Assembly: GCA_958346935.1 (NCBI GenBank)
Contig: CATVTM010000054.1
Coordinates: 1-13,466 of the forward strand
Direction: 5' to 3'
DNA: 13,466 nt
Source: an uncultured Collinsella sp.
Lineage (GTDB): Bacteria; Actinomycetota; Coriobacteriia; Coriobacteriales; Coriobacteriaceae
Shown: in pieces, positions 1 to 6,588 of the stretch
How positions within the stretch are numbered: position 1 is the stretch's first letter
Layout of the letters: every line of letters starts with the position of its first letter
Notes under the pieces: model-generated
Seen by the model: only the letters and a program-made list of their open reading frames with translations
Told to the model about the DNA's origin: nothing
Databases searched by the model: none
Position numbers and translations under genes: made by a program

Positions 1-28
1 TGATTGCTTGTCTCTTTGCTGCTCAGTT

Positions 29-95
29 ATCTCTCATATTTATCTCTCGTCTTTCTGTTATCTCTCGTATTCGTGACGAATGAGAGATGAGAGAT
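29..95. repeat. Cluster of ATCTCTC heptamers in direct and inverted orientation
   Basis: ATCTCTC occurs three times (29-35, 42-48, 60-66) and its reverse complement GAGAGAT twice in tandem (82-88, 89-95). The third direct copy and the first inverted copy form a hairpin (60-88): ATCTCTC pairs with GAGAGAT, then ATTCG with CGAAT, with a GT bulge and a TGA loop. No gene covers it. It could be a protein-binding cluster or the end of an upstream element cut by the window edge; the function is unknown. Confidence 0.5.
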
Positions 96-110
96 GTGCG
101 GGCGGCGGAT

Positions 111-231
111 GAGCGTGGATTTTGGACGGTCGGGAAATGAGGGTGGATATTTGGACGGTATTTGGGCGTTTTGAGGCTGATTCCGTCCGAAAATCCACTC
201 TCATTCGATAGGCGTCCAAGTTTCCACGCTC
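111..231. repeat. Composite intergenic repeat, block A (two inverted plus two direct units)
   Basis: There are four copies of a unit of about 18 nt with consensus GTCCGAAAATCCACGCTC. Two lie in reverse (111-128 and 139-157, the second reading GAGGGTGG) and two forward (184-202, with TCCACTCTC, and 213-231). The block is therefore a large imperfect palindrome centred near position 170, immediately upstream of the protease gene. The same unit recurs at 5211-5301 and 6664-6703. No coding signal supports translating this region, although the protease reading frame stays open through part of it. Confidence 0.75.
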
Positions 232-310
232 GCGCGGCGGACACGCGGGGCCTTTACCCAATCCGTTGGCATCGTCTTCAGTTCGCCGCAGAACCGCGGC
301 CCCATATGGG

Positions 311-361
311 TATACTCTCGTGGATTCGACTCGATTCGCCCCCGCTGGGGCGTCAAAGGAG
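311..361 (+). promoter_or_regulatory. Possible -10 box and Shine-Dalgarno of the protease gene
   Basis: TATACT (311-316) matches a sigma-70 -10 box, but no convincing -35 lies 16-18 bp upstream, so the promoter call is weak. AAAGGAG (355-361), 7 nt before the ATG at 369, is a good ribosome-binding site. It decides the start over the longer open frame that begins at 162 inside the repeat block. Confidence 0.4.
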
Positions 362-368
362 ACTGCAT

Positions 369-3300
369 ATGCCCACCACCTCAACCGACCCGCGCGCCGC
401 AGCCGCTGCACTGCTGGTGCCCGGCACTACCTGCCACGGCTTTGCCGTCGAGCGCCGCGAGACCGTGCCCGAGCTCGACTCGGACGCTTACGTGCTGCGA
501 CACACTGCCTCGGGCGCTCGCCTGCTGTACCTGGCGTGCGACGACGAGAACAAGGCCTTTGCCATTGGCTTTAAGACGCCGCCGGCCGATTCCACCGGCG
601 TGTTCCATATTCTTGAGCACTCGGTGCTGTGCGGATCGGCCAAGTTTCCCGTCAAGGAGCCGTTTGTCGACCTGATCAAGAGCTCCATGCAGACGTTCCT
701 CAACGCCATGACCTACCCCGACAAGACCATCTACCCCGTTGCCACCACCAACGAGCAGGATCTGTACAACCTGATGGACGTGTACCTGGACGCGGTGTTC
801 AACCCGGCCATCTATACCAAGCCCACCATTTTTGAGCAGGAGGGCTGGCATTACGAGCTGGACCTGCCGGAGGGCGCCGCGGGCGAGGGCGACGGCAGCC
901 CCGCCAGCCTGCGCGAGGGCACGCTGCGCTATAACGGCGTGGTGTTCAACGAGATGAAGGGCGCACTGTCCGACCCCATGAGCGTGCTGGACGATGCCGT
1001 CAACGCCGCGCTCTATCCCGACACCGCCTATGCGCACGAGAGCGGCGGCGACCCGCGCGCGATTCCCGCGCTCACCTACGAGCAGTTCCTGGACACGCAC
1101 GCGCGACACTACAATCCCTCCAACTCCTACATCACGCTCTACGGCGACCTGGACGTGGACCGCGCACTGGCCTTTTTGGACGAGCGCTATCTGTCGCAGC
1201 CGAGTGCCGCGAGCCGCCGCATGGACGCTGCCGTTGCCGCCGGCGAGGACCCGTCCACGCTGGCGCCCAATCCGTTGGACGCGCAGGCGCCCGTGACCTG
1301 CGAGTACAAGCGCATCGAGATGGCCACCACACCCGAGAACGCCCTGGTGGGCCTGGGCCTTGTGCTGGGCAGCGCGCTCGACCGCAAGCGCACGATCGCG
1401 GCGGATATCCTGTTCGAGGCGCTGCTGGGCTCCAACGAAGCGCCGGTTAAGAAGGCCATTCTGGCCGCCGGCCTGGGCGGCAACGTGGTGAGCTACACCG
1501 CGGCCGAGAGTCTGCAGCCCTACGAGCTCATCATGCTGCAAAATGCGCAGCCCGGCGTGGCGCGCGAGCTGCGCCGCGTGTTCCAGGACGCTTGCCGCGA
1601 CCTATGCGAGCATGGCGTTCCGCGCGAGCGCCTGGAAGCCATCATCAGCAGCAACGAATACGACCTGCGCCAGCGCGACTACGGTATCGCCGACGGCGTG
1701 GCCATTGCGTGCGACGCGCTGAGCACCTGGCTCTACGATGACGACGCCGCGACGCTGGCGCTCAAGTACGGCCCGGTGTACGAGGAGCTGCGCAGCGAGC
1801 TGGATGGCAGCTATTTTGAAGACCTGCTGCGCGAGCTGGTGCTGCAGAACGATCACATGGCACTGGTCGAGCTGGCGCCGGTGGACGCCGCCGAGGGTTC
1901 GGAGGGTGCCGAGGCTGCCGAGCTGGCAGCCAAGCGCGATGCCATGACCGATGCCGAGCTGGCCGACGTGGTCGAGCGCACGGCCGCGCTGCGTGCCGCG
2001 CAGGAGGCGGAAGACACGCCCGAGGCCAAGGCCACGCTGCCGCGCCTGCGCGTGTCCGACATTGGCGAGGCGCGTCCCGAGCCGCCGCTCGTCGTGGACA
2101 CGACCGCGCCCATTCCCTGCCTGCGCCACGGCATCCCCACCAACCGTCTGGCCTACGCCATGCAGTATTTCGACCTGAGCTGCGTCGCGTTTGAGGACCT
2201 GCCCTATGTGACGCTGCTCTGCCGCCTGCTCAAACAGCTGCCCACGAGCGAGCACTCGGCCGAGGAACTCGACAACTTGCTCGCCGGCAAGCTGGGCTTT
2301 TTGAGCTTTACGACCGAGGTCATGACGCAGCCCGACGTGGACGGCGTGCGCCCCTACCTGCTGGTGAGCGCCGGCGCCCTGTCCGAGAAGATCGATGCAC
2401 TGGCGAGCCTGCCGCGCGAGGTGTGGTCGAGCACGCTGCTGGCGGATGCCGACGCCGACCGCGTGCGCGACGTGCTTACGCAGATTCGCATTGGGCTTGA
2501 GCAGGGCTTTATCAACAACGGACACTCGGCGGCGCTGAGTCGCGCAATGAGCTACAGCTCGCCTTCGGCCGTGGTGCGCGAGCAGCTTTCGGGCGTGGAC
2601 TTCTACCTGTTCCTGCGCGATCTGCTCGAGCACTTTGACGAGCGACTGGACGACCTGCGCGCCAAGCTTGCCGAGCTGGCAGGCCGCATCTTTGTGGCCG
2701 ATGGCTGCATGGCGAGCTTTACCGGCAGCGATGAGGACTTTGACGCGTACTGGGATGCCGCGGGCGACCTGGGGCTTGGCGCCGGCGACGGCGCCGATGC
2801 CGGCCGCAACGCGCTCGTGGTGCCGGCGCCGCGCGACCGCCACGAGGCTTTCGTCATCCCCAGCGACATCTGCTTTGCGGCAAGCGCGTGCGACCCGCGC
2901 CGCTTGGGGCTCGACGTGACGGGCGCCTGGGCGGTTGCCGCCAACGCGCTCTCCTACGACTACCTGTGGAACGAGATCCGCGTGAAGGGCGGTGCGTACG
3001 GTTGCGGATTCCGCGCGGCCGGCGAGCGTCAGACGGCGTTCTACACCTACCGCGACCCGGCGGTCGATCCTTCGATTGAGCGCGTGGAACGTGCGGGCGC
3101 CTGGCTCGGCAGCTTTGAGCCCGACGAGGCCGCCTTCGAGGGCTTTATCGTGAGCTGCGTGAGCGGCATGGACGCACCGGTGAAGCCGTACGCGCTCACC
3201 AAGCGCCGCAATACGACCTACCTGGCCGGGCTCGATCCGCACGCACGCGAGGAACGCCGCGCCCAGATGCTCGCCGCCACGCCCGGTGAGCTTCGCTCGC

Positions 3301-3413
3301 TCGGCGCCGATGTGACGCGCATCGCAGCCGCGTCGCCCACCTGCGTCTTTGGCGGCCGAGACGTCATCGCCAAGAGCAACGCCTGCTTTAACGTCGTCGA
3401 CCTGCTGAGCTAA
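369..3413 (+). CDS. Presequence protease-like M16C zinc metallopeptidase
   Basis: This 1014-residue protein belongs to the insulinase/pitrilysin superfamily, PreP-type M16C, which degrades peptides of tens of residues inside a closed two-halved chamber. The inverted zinc motif HxxEH is present as His80-Ile-Leu-Glu83-His84, and the distal zinc ligand is probably Glu195 in the conserved FNEMKG segment. The C-terminal half carries the substrate-positioning Arg871 and Tyr877 (IRVKGGAYG), spaced as in PreP. Length fits the family (about 970-1040). No signal peptide or membrane segment is seen, so it is probably cytoplasmic and involved in peptide turnover. The ATG at 369 is chosen for its upstream AAAGGAG; the frame stays open to 162, but that part lies over repeats. 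The gene is monocistronic, ending at a terminator 6 bp after the stop. The family call is very secure; the substrate is unknown. Confidence 0.95.
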   Translation: MPTTSTDPRAAAAALLVPGTTCHGFAVERRETVPELDSDAYVLRHTASGARLLYLACDDENKAFAIGFKTPPADSTGVFHILEHSVLCGSAKFPVKEPFVDLIKSSMQTFLNAMTYPDKTIYPVATTNEQDLYNLMDVYLDAVFNPAIYTKPTIFEQEGWHYELDLPEGAAGEGDGSPASLREGTLRYNGVVFNEMKGALSDPMSVLDDAVNAALYPDTAYAHESGGDPRAIPALTYEQFLDTHARHYNPSNSYITLYGDLDVDRALAFLDERYLSQPSAASRRMDAAVAAGEDPSTLAPNPLDAQAPVTCEYKRIEMATTPENALVGLGLVLGSALDRKRTIAADILFEALLGSNEAPVKKAILAAGLGGNVVSYTAAESLQPYELIMLQNAQPGVARELRRVFQDACRDLCEHGVPRERLEAIISSNEYDLRQRDYGIADGVAIACDALSTWLYDDDAATLALKYGPVYEELRSELDGSYFEDLLRELVLQNDHMALVELAPVDAAEGSEGAEAAELAAKRDAMTDAELADVVERTAALRAAQEAEDTPEAKATLPRLRVSDIGEARPEPPLVVDTTAPIPCLRHGIPTNRLAYAMQYFDLSCVAFEDLPYVTLLCRLLKQLPTSEHSAEELDNLLAGKLGFLSFTTEVMTQPDVDGVRPYLLVSAGALSEKIDALASLPREVWSSTLLADADADRVRDVLTQIRIGLEQGFINNGHSAALSRAMSYSSPSAVVREQLSGVDFYLFLRDLLEHFDERLDDLRAKLAELAGRIFVADGCMASFTGSDEDFDAYWDAAGDLGLGAGDGADAGRNALVVPAPRDRHEAFVIPSDICFAASACDPRRLGLDVTGAWAVAANALSYDYLWNEIRVKGGAYGCGFRAAGERQTAFYTYRDPAVDPSIERVERAGAWLGSFEPDEAAFEGFIVSCVSGMDAPVKPYALTKRRNTTYLAGLDPHAREERRAQMLAATPGELRSLGADVTRIAAASPTCVFGGRDVIAKSNACFNVVDLLS

Positions 3414-3418
3414 CGCAC

Positions 3419-3463
3419 AAAGGCAGATTTTTGGGACATGCCTAAAAATCTGCCTTTTCTTTT
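3419..3463 (+). terminator. Intrinsic terminator of the protease gene
   Basis: AAAGGCAGATTTTT (3419-3432) pairs with AAAAATCTGCCTTT (3444-3457), giving a 14-bp stem, followed by TCTTTT. It starts 6 bp after the protease stop. An 18-nt part of it (3425-3442) recurs in reverse orientation at 7788-7805. Confidence 0.88.
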
Positions 3464-3505
3464 GCCGCGGCTTGGGCGGGGCAGCTCAGCCCGTCCCACC
3501 AGTTT

Positions 3506-3562
3506 GTCTCAATCTGTAACATCTAGGCGGCAATATCGGCTCCAGATGTTACAAATCGAGAC
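3506..3562. repeat. GTCTC...GTAACATCT inverted-repeat element, copy 1
   Basis: The 19-nt left arm (3506-3524) reads GTCTCAATCTGTAACATCT. The right arm (3544-3562) is its reverse complement at 17 of 19 positions, with a 19-nt loop between. It lies in the gene-free stretch between the protease terminator and hicA. It resembles a REP-type palindrome; no coding or T-tract terminator feature explains it. Confidence 0.75.
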
Positions 3563-3583
3563 GTTTCCGAATGGCGCCGCTCC

Positions 3584-3646
3584 TTTGTCTCAATCTGTAA
3601 CATCTAGGCCCATTTTTGCCGAGTTACTGTTACAGATCGAGACAAA
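3584..3646. repeat. GTCTC...GTAACA inverted-repeat element, copy 2
   Basis: The left arm (3584-3601) pairs with the right arm (3629-3646) at 17 of 18 positions. The left arm and the following CATCTAGGC are identical to copy 1, while the loop and the inner right arm differ. The two copies stand in direct orientation with left arms 81 bp apart. Beyond this element, 3647-3708 holds only a short CCCC/GGGG hairpin (around 3677-3690). Confidence 0.75.
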
Positions 3647-3708
3647 CCGCCGCAGACACCCGCCCCACCAGCAAACCCCCACGAAGGGGCAGGTGCCTTT
3701 GCGTTGGT

Positions 3709-3745
3709 TAGAACACTTGTTCTATACGTACACATGTTCTATAGT
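3709..3745 (+). promoter_or_regulatory. Distal hicAB promoter candidate with SOS-box-like palindrome
   Basis: TAGAACA-CT-TGTTCTA (3709-3724) is a perfect 7-bp inverted repeat containing GAACACTTGTTC, which fits the GAAC-N4-GTTC pattern of Gram-positive LexA boxes. It overlaps a plausible -35 (TTGTTC, 3717-3722) with TATAGT (3740-3745) 17 bp downstream. A degenerate second half-site, ACATGTTC (3732-3739), follows; GTTCTATA is directly repeated at 17-bp spacing. Binding by LexA is inferred only from the pattern. Confidence 0.5.
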
Positions 3746-3753
3746 AGAGGTGC

Positions 3754-3791
3754 TTGCATCGGACTTAAATTGCAACTAAGATATAGTTGCA
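3754..3791 (+). promoter_or_regulatory. Proximal hicAB promoter with palindromic operator on the -10 box
   Basis: TTGCAT (3754-3759) and TAAGAT (3777-3782) are spaced 17 bp apart, a good sigma-70 layout. A perfect 8-bp inverted repeat, TGCAACTA (3771-3778) and TAGTTGCA (3784-3791) with a 5-nt spacer, covers the -10 and ends 14 bp before the hicA start. This is where a ribbon-helix-helix antitoxin would be expected to autorepress, so HicB is the likely ligand (inference). Confidence 0.6.
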
Positions 3792-3805
3792 GAATGTGAG
3801 GCGGG

Positions 3806-4069
3806 ATGACTCGGACCGATAAACTCATCGCCCAACTGCTTAGCTGCCCTTCGACGTATCGGTATACCGATTTTTTAAAAGTCGTGGCTTCATATGGCTT
3901 TGAAATGGACAACAAAGGCAAGACATCCGGATCGCGCGTTCGCTTCTACAGGCCATCAGATGGCAGGATGTTCGTAATGCACGCGCCACATCCATCTGAC
4001 GAATTGACGGCGGGGACCATTCGAAACATCGTTCGATTTCTGCAAGATGTCGGAGGTAGTCATGAGTAA
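3806..4069 (+). CDS. hicA: HicA-family mRNA interferase toxin
   Basis: This 87-residue protein is recognised as HicA by its size, its position before a HicB gene and the KGKTSGSRVRFYRP core (residues 37-50) followed by MHAPHP (58-63). HicA toxins have a double-stranded-RNA-binding-like fold and cleave mRNA, halting translation until HicB binds. Many family members carry GSH at the core; here it is Gly42-Ser43-Arg44, so the functional histidine is probably His59 or His62, as in the gut-bacterial variant that I recall with LHKPHP. GAGG (3798-3801) precedes the ATG by 4 nt. The last 8 nt overlap hicB, indicating translational coupling. Base composition is visibly lower in GC than the flanking genes, suggesting horizontal acquisition. 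Confidence 0.88.
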   Translation: MTRTDKLIAQLLSCPSTYRYTDFLKVVASYGFEMDNKGKTSGSRVRFYRPSDGRMFVMHAPHPSDELTAGTIRNIVRFLQDVGGSHE

Positions 4070-4391
4070 CGTTTTGGCATACAAGGGTTATTTCGCCCCA
4101 GTCGAGTTCGATGCCGAACAGCATGTGCTAACAGGTATGGTCACCGGCATTAGGGACGCAATCGTATTTGAAGGCTCCACGGCTGAAGAAGTGGAGCGAT
4201 GCTTCCACGACGCCGTCGACGATTACCTTGAGTTTTGCGCCGAGAAAGGCAAGGAACCCGAGCGGGCTTTTAAGGGCTCGTTCAACGTAAGAACGGGCTC
4301 TGAGCTCCACAAGCAAGCGGCGCTGGCAGCGGCAAAGAAGGGTGAGTCACTCAATAAGTTTGTGACTGAAGCAATCGCTGCGGCGCTGTGA
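4062..4391 (+). CDS. hicB: HicB-family antitoxin
   Basis: This is a 109-residue antitoxin that neutralises HicA and autoregulates the operon. Residues 1-65 form the degenerate RNase H-like HicB domain (YKGYFAPVEFDAEQHVLTG, then the AEEVERCFHDAVDDYLEFC helix). Residues 72-109 are an Arc-type ribbon-helix-helix DNA-binding domain, with strand GSFNVRT followed by two helices ending EAIAAAL. The start at 4062 is preferred over the in-frame 4047 start because GGAGGT sits at 4051-4056 and the first residues match the usual HicB N-terminus. It overlaps the hicA stop by 8 nt. The likely operator is the palindrome at 3771-3791. The family call is secure; operator recognition is inferred. Confidence 0.9.
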   Translation: MSNVLAYKGYFAPVEFDAEQHVLTGMVTGIRDAIVFEGSTAEEVERCFHDAVDDYLEFCAEKGKEPERAFKGSFNVRTGSELHKQAALAAAKKGESLNKFVTEAIAAAL

Positions 4392-4403
4392 AGCCAACGT
4401 CGA

Positions 4404-4444
4404 GTCGAGACCGCCACAAAGGGTACCTTTGTGGCGGTCTCGAC
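4404..4444. terminator. Long perfect hairpin after hicB
   Basis: Nineteen bases (4404-4422, GTCGAGACCGCCACAAAGG) pair perfectly with 4426-4444 around a 3-nt loop, starting 13 bp after the hicB stop. The stem is very stable, but only GTTTG follows, so it may act as a weak terminator, a 3'-end stabiliser or a cruciform-forming repeat. Confidence 0.6.
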
Positions 4445-4457
4445 GTTTGCCCAGATA

Positions 4458-4496
4458 AAACCTGCCAAAATAAACCTGTCCCTTTTTGGTAGGTTT
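4458..4496 (+). promoter_or_regulatory. Hairpin immediately upstream of the cyclo-ligase gene
   Basis: AAACCTGCCAAAA (4458-4470) pairs with TTTTGGTAGGTTT (4484-4496) at 12 of 13 positions. The stem ends 4 nt before the GAGGAGG ribosome-binding site (4501-4507). It could be a leader structure affecting translation of the downstream gene or a repeat; no aptamer is recognisable. Confidence 0.4.
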
Positions 4497-4512
4497 GCTA
4501 GAGGAGGCTGGG

Positions 4513-5109
4513 ATGGACAAGGCTGAGTTGCGACGGGCGATGATTGCTCGGCGCGATGCTCTTGATTTGGATGTGCGGGCGGCAAAGTCCGCCGCTATCT
4601 GTGCGCGGCTTGTTGAGCTGTTGGATCGCTCGGATGCCGCGGCGCCGCGCATCGTTGCCGTCTATGCCGCGATGGGTTCCGAAGTCGATCCTGCCGCGTT
4701 TGCCGCAGCGGCCGCCAAACGCGGCTGGCGCGTGGCCTATCCGTGCATGTTCTCGGCAACAGACGCCGCAGCTTGTAGCCAGCGCATGTGCATGCGGGCA
4801 GTTGCCGCCGGCGATGCGTCCTCGGCTCCGTTTATCGCCCACCCCACGCGGACCTTCGCGGCCGTGGACATCGACAGCGACCGCTTCCCTATCGTGCCTG
4901 CCGAAGCTCTCGACATGGTCGTCGTGCCACTCGTAGCCTTCGACCGCGCCGGCGCGCGCCTGGGCTACGGCGGCGGCTGCTATGATCGCTACCTGCCCAC
5001 GCTCTCGCCCGCATGTCAAATCATCGGCATCGCCTTTGACGAGCAGCGTGTCGACCACGTTCCCACCGACGCCCACGACCTGCCGCTGCCCCACATCATC
5101 AGCCCCTGA
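4513..5109 (+). CDS. 5-formyltetrahydrofolate cyclo-ligase
   Basis: This 198-residue enzyme (MTHF synthetase) uses ATP to convert 5-formyl-THF into 5,10-methenyl-THF, recycling the storage folate into one-carbon metabolism in the cytoplasm. Diagnostic features are the basic N-terminal helix (RRAMIARRDAL, residues 7-17), the substrate-side GSEVDP (55-60), and the phosphate-binding loop GYGGGCYDRYL (151-161) followed by IGIAFDEQ (171-178). Length fits the family. GAGGAGG at 4501-4507, 5 nt before the ATG, sets the start; upstream in-frame TTG codons would begin inside the hairpin. The C-terminus HDLPLPHIISP is a slightly divergent form of the family's usual ending. The gene stands alone and converges with the AbiEi-like gene, with a repeat block between them. 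Confidence 0.93.
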   Translation: MDKAELRRAMIARRDALDLDVRAAKSAAICARLVELLDRSDAAAPRIVAVYAAMGSEVDPAAFAAAAAKRGWRVAYPCMFSATDAAACSQRMCMRAVAAGDASSAPFIAHPTRTFAAVDIDSDRFPIVPAEALDMVVVPLVAFDRAGARLGYGGGCYDRYLPTLSPACQIIGIAFDEQRVDHVPTDAHDLPLPHIISP

Positions 5110-5133
5110 TCGCCGCTGTATCGCACCCGCAAG

Positions 5134-5301
5134 ATGAGCGTGGAAAATCTCCCACTTTGAGCCCCCTTACGAGCCAAAAGTGGGAGATTATCCACGCTCA
5201 TTCAACAAGTGTCCGAAAATCCACGCTCATGTGTCCGAAAATCCACGCTCAACCATTGCGCGTCCAGATTTCCACGCTCGTCCGTCCGGATTTCCACGCT
5301 C
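5134..5301. repeat. Composite intergenic repeat, block B (long hairpin plus four units)
   Basis: A 25-nt arm (5134-5158) pairs with 5177-5201 at 24 of 25 positions; each arm holds GAGCGTGGA/TCCACGCTC outside and AATCTCCCACTTT/AAAGTGGGAGATT inside. Four forward units (G)TCC(G/A)(G/A)A(A/T)(A/T)TCCACGCTC follow at 5211-5228, 5233-5250, 5262-5279 and 5284-5301. The block fills the gap between two convergent genes, so the hairpin may also end transcription, but it has no T-tract. Confidence 0.8.
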
Positions 5302-5328
5302 GTGCAAGCCAAACGTCCCGCAACTGCC

Positions 5329-6291
5329 TCAGCACTCACGCGGCACGCCGGCGACCCTGAGCTTGCGATCGAGCTTTGTCGGATCCCTTAGATCATCCCA
5401 GCACAAGCGCACGATTTTGCAGTTATCAAGCAGCGAAAGCCTCGACTCGCGCTGACGCTCATCAAATTGCGCCTTTGCGAGCCTACCCTCCTCCGCCGCC
5501 TTCTCACTTTTAACGAATCCGTCGAACTCACCGATAATCAGCTGGTCGCCCACACGCCACAAGTAGTCAACGCGATACGGCCGTCCCGGCTCAACTGGGT
5601 CGAACAGCTCAACTTGCAGCTCCGGCGTCTGCCAGCCGCGCTCAATCATCAGAGCACGCGCCTTGGACTCGCCACCGCTTTCCGATAGGCCATCGGCACA
5701 CCGCGCAACACTTCGCGCCGTCACAACACCGCGACGATTTAAGCCAAGCTTGTCGACTGCCTCAACGAGATGCTCCTTCGACAACAGCTGCTCATGAAGC
5801 GCCGAGTCCGCAATGATCAGTCCCTCGACAAACGATGCATCGACCAGGCAATCCGTAATCGTTTGATCGATATCGGTCACGGCAATATCCATCTGGATTG
5901 CCCGTGTTTGACGAGCATAACGATGGCGAATCACCTGAGAGCCGGGCGTCGTCGATTGCGCCGGCGCCGCGGCGATATGAATGTGCGTCAAATTGGCATG
6001 CGAAACCGAAAGGCCATAGATAACAGCCGCCGTATAGGAGCAAAACGTCCAGTCGGGATGCTTTTGCGCAAGGGCCCGCACCCGATGCAGATAACGCTGC
6101 CGAAACTTGAGCTCGGACCAATAATCCGGACGCACATACAGCCCCGGCATGACCGCCTCTAGACTTCCCGCCGCCACCCGCCGCTCAATCTGCTTTGCCT
6201 CCGCCGTCGTGCGTGCGTACACGCAGCTCATCTGCTGTTCGCATGCTTTAATGTGACTTGTAAGCCTTTGATTCGCCGTCATGTTTCCCAT
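5329..6291 (-). CDS. AbiEi antitoxin-like protein with C-terminal nuclease-like (DUF559/Vsr-type) domain
   Basis: This is a 320-residue protein. The N-terminal part (about 20-60) resembles the winged-helix domain of AbiEi antitoxins (ARTTAEAKQIERRVAAGSL, then VMPGLYVRP). The middle (about 80-190) matches the AbiEi core with its SYTAAVIYGL segment. Residues 205-300 look like a small restriction-endonuclease fold: Glu208 (GGESKAR), Asp242 (RVDYLW), Glu255 and Asp257 (GEFDG) and an FDERQRE helix. Proteins of this architecture are common in Actinobacteria, and their role is not settled. Start 6291 is chosen for GGGAGG 4 nt upstream; the frame remains open to 6354. No AbiEii toxin neighbour is present, so it is an orphan. 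It is bracketed by two directly oriented composite repeats. The domain call is moderately sure; the activity is not known. Confidence 0.75.
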   Translation of the reverse strand: MGNMTANQRLTSHIKACEQQMSCVYARTTAEAKQIERRVAAGSLEAVMPGLYVRPDYWSELKFRQRYLHRVRALAQKHPDWTFCSYTAAVIYGLSVSHANLTHIHIAAAPAQSTTPGSQVIRHRYARQTRAIQMDIAVTDIDQTITDCLVDASFVEGLIIADSALHEQLLSKEHLVEAVDKLGLNRRGVVTARSVARCADGLSESGGESKARALMIERGWQTPELQVELFDPVEPGRPYRVDYLWRVGDQLIIGEFDGFVKSEKAAEEGRLAKAQFDERQRESRLSLLDNCKIVRLCWDDLRDPTKLDRKLRVAGVPREC

Positions 6292-6346
6292 GTCGCCTCC
6301 CAACTCTTGGAACGGCGCAAACGTACCAGACGGTTTCATGCGAAGT

Positions 6347-6381
6347 CTGACCAAATGCTGTCCAGGCGCTGACCAAATGCT
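6347..6381 (-). repeat. 13-bp direct repeat pair in the leader of the AbiEi-like gene
   Basis: CTGACCAAATGCT occurs at 6347-6359 and 6369-6381 (22-bp period, two helical turns), between the candidate promoter and the start codon at 6291. This suits an operator for an autoregulating winged-helix protein, which is inference. The rest of the gene-free stretch 6292-6588 shows only the promoter candidate; a 107-codon open frame there lacks any family resemblance. Confidence 0.5.
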
Positions 6382-6410
6382 TGACGGTTTTGGACGTTTT
6401 AGGCTGATGA

Positions 6411-6439
6411 CTTATATCTGCAGGTAGGGTGGTTGTCGA
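6411..6439 (-). promoter_or_regulatory. Promoter candidate for the AbiEi-like gene
   Basis: On the minus strand TCGACA (6439-6434) and TATAAG (6416-6411) are separated by 17 bp. Transcription would start near 6404 and give a leader of about 110 nt that contains the two 13-bp direct repeats. Confidence 0.45.
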
Positions 6440-6588
6440 GAGGTCCCCGTCTCCACAATTTGGCGCCTTGGTCCATCGGATTATCAGAAAGAAAAACCCG
6501 TCGAGATTCAAGGCCACGCCAAATGCGACTTTGCCTCTGCACGCACCGTCTCTTAGCCGAGCCATCGGCATCTACATGCCTAAAAAAT

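Noticed and set aside
162..368. N-terminal extension of the protease by 69 residues
   Set aside because: It would translate repeat block A and the promoter region; the ATG at 369 has a good ribosome-binding site and the expected family N-terminus.
1602..3242. 546-codon minus-strand open frame opposite the protease
   Set aside because: It is a shadow of the protease coding sequence, rich in Arg/His/Val, without a ribosome-binding site or recognisable domain.
3438..3779. 113-codon plus-strand open frame between the protease and hicA
   Set aside because: It runs through a terminator and two inverted-repeat elements; the protein is low in coherent structure.
5211..5301. CRISPR array
   Set aside because: Repeats are 18 nt with 4-11 nt between them, and no cas genes are near; spacers are far too short.
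6248..6571. 107-codon minus-strand open frame before the AbiEi-like gene
   Set aside because: It overlaps that gene's start, promoter and direct repeats; no ribosome-binding site or family resemblance.
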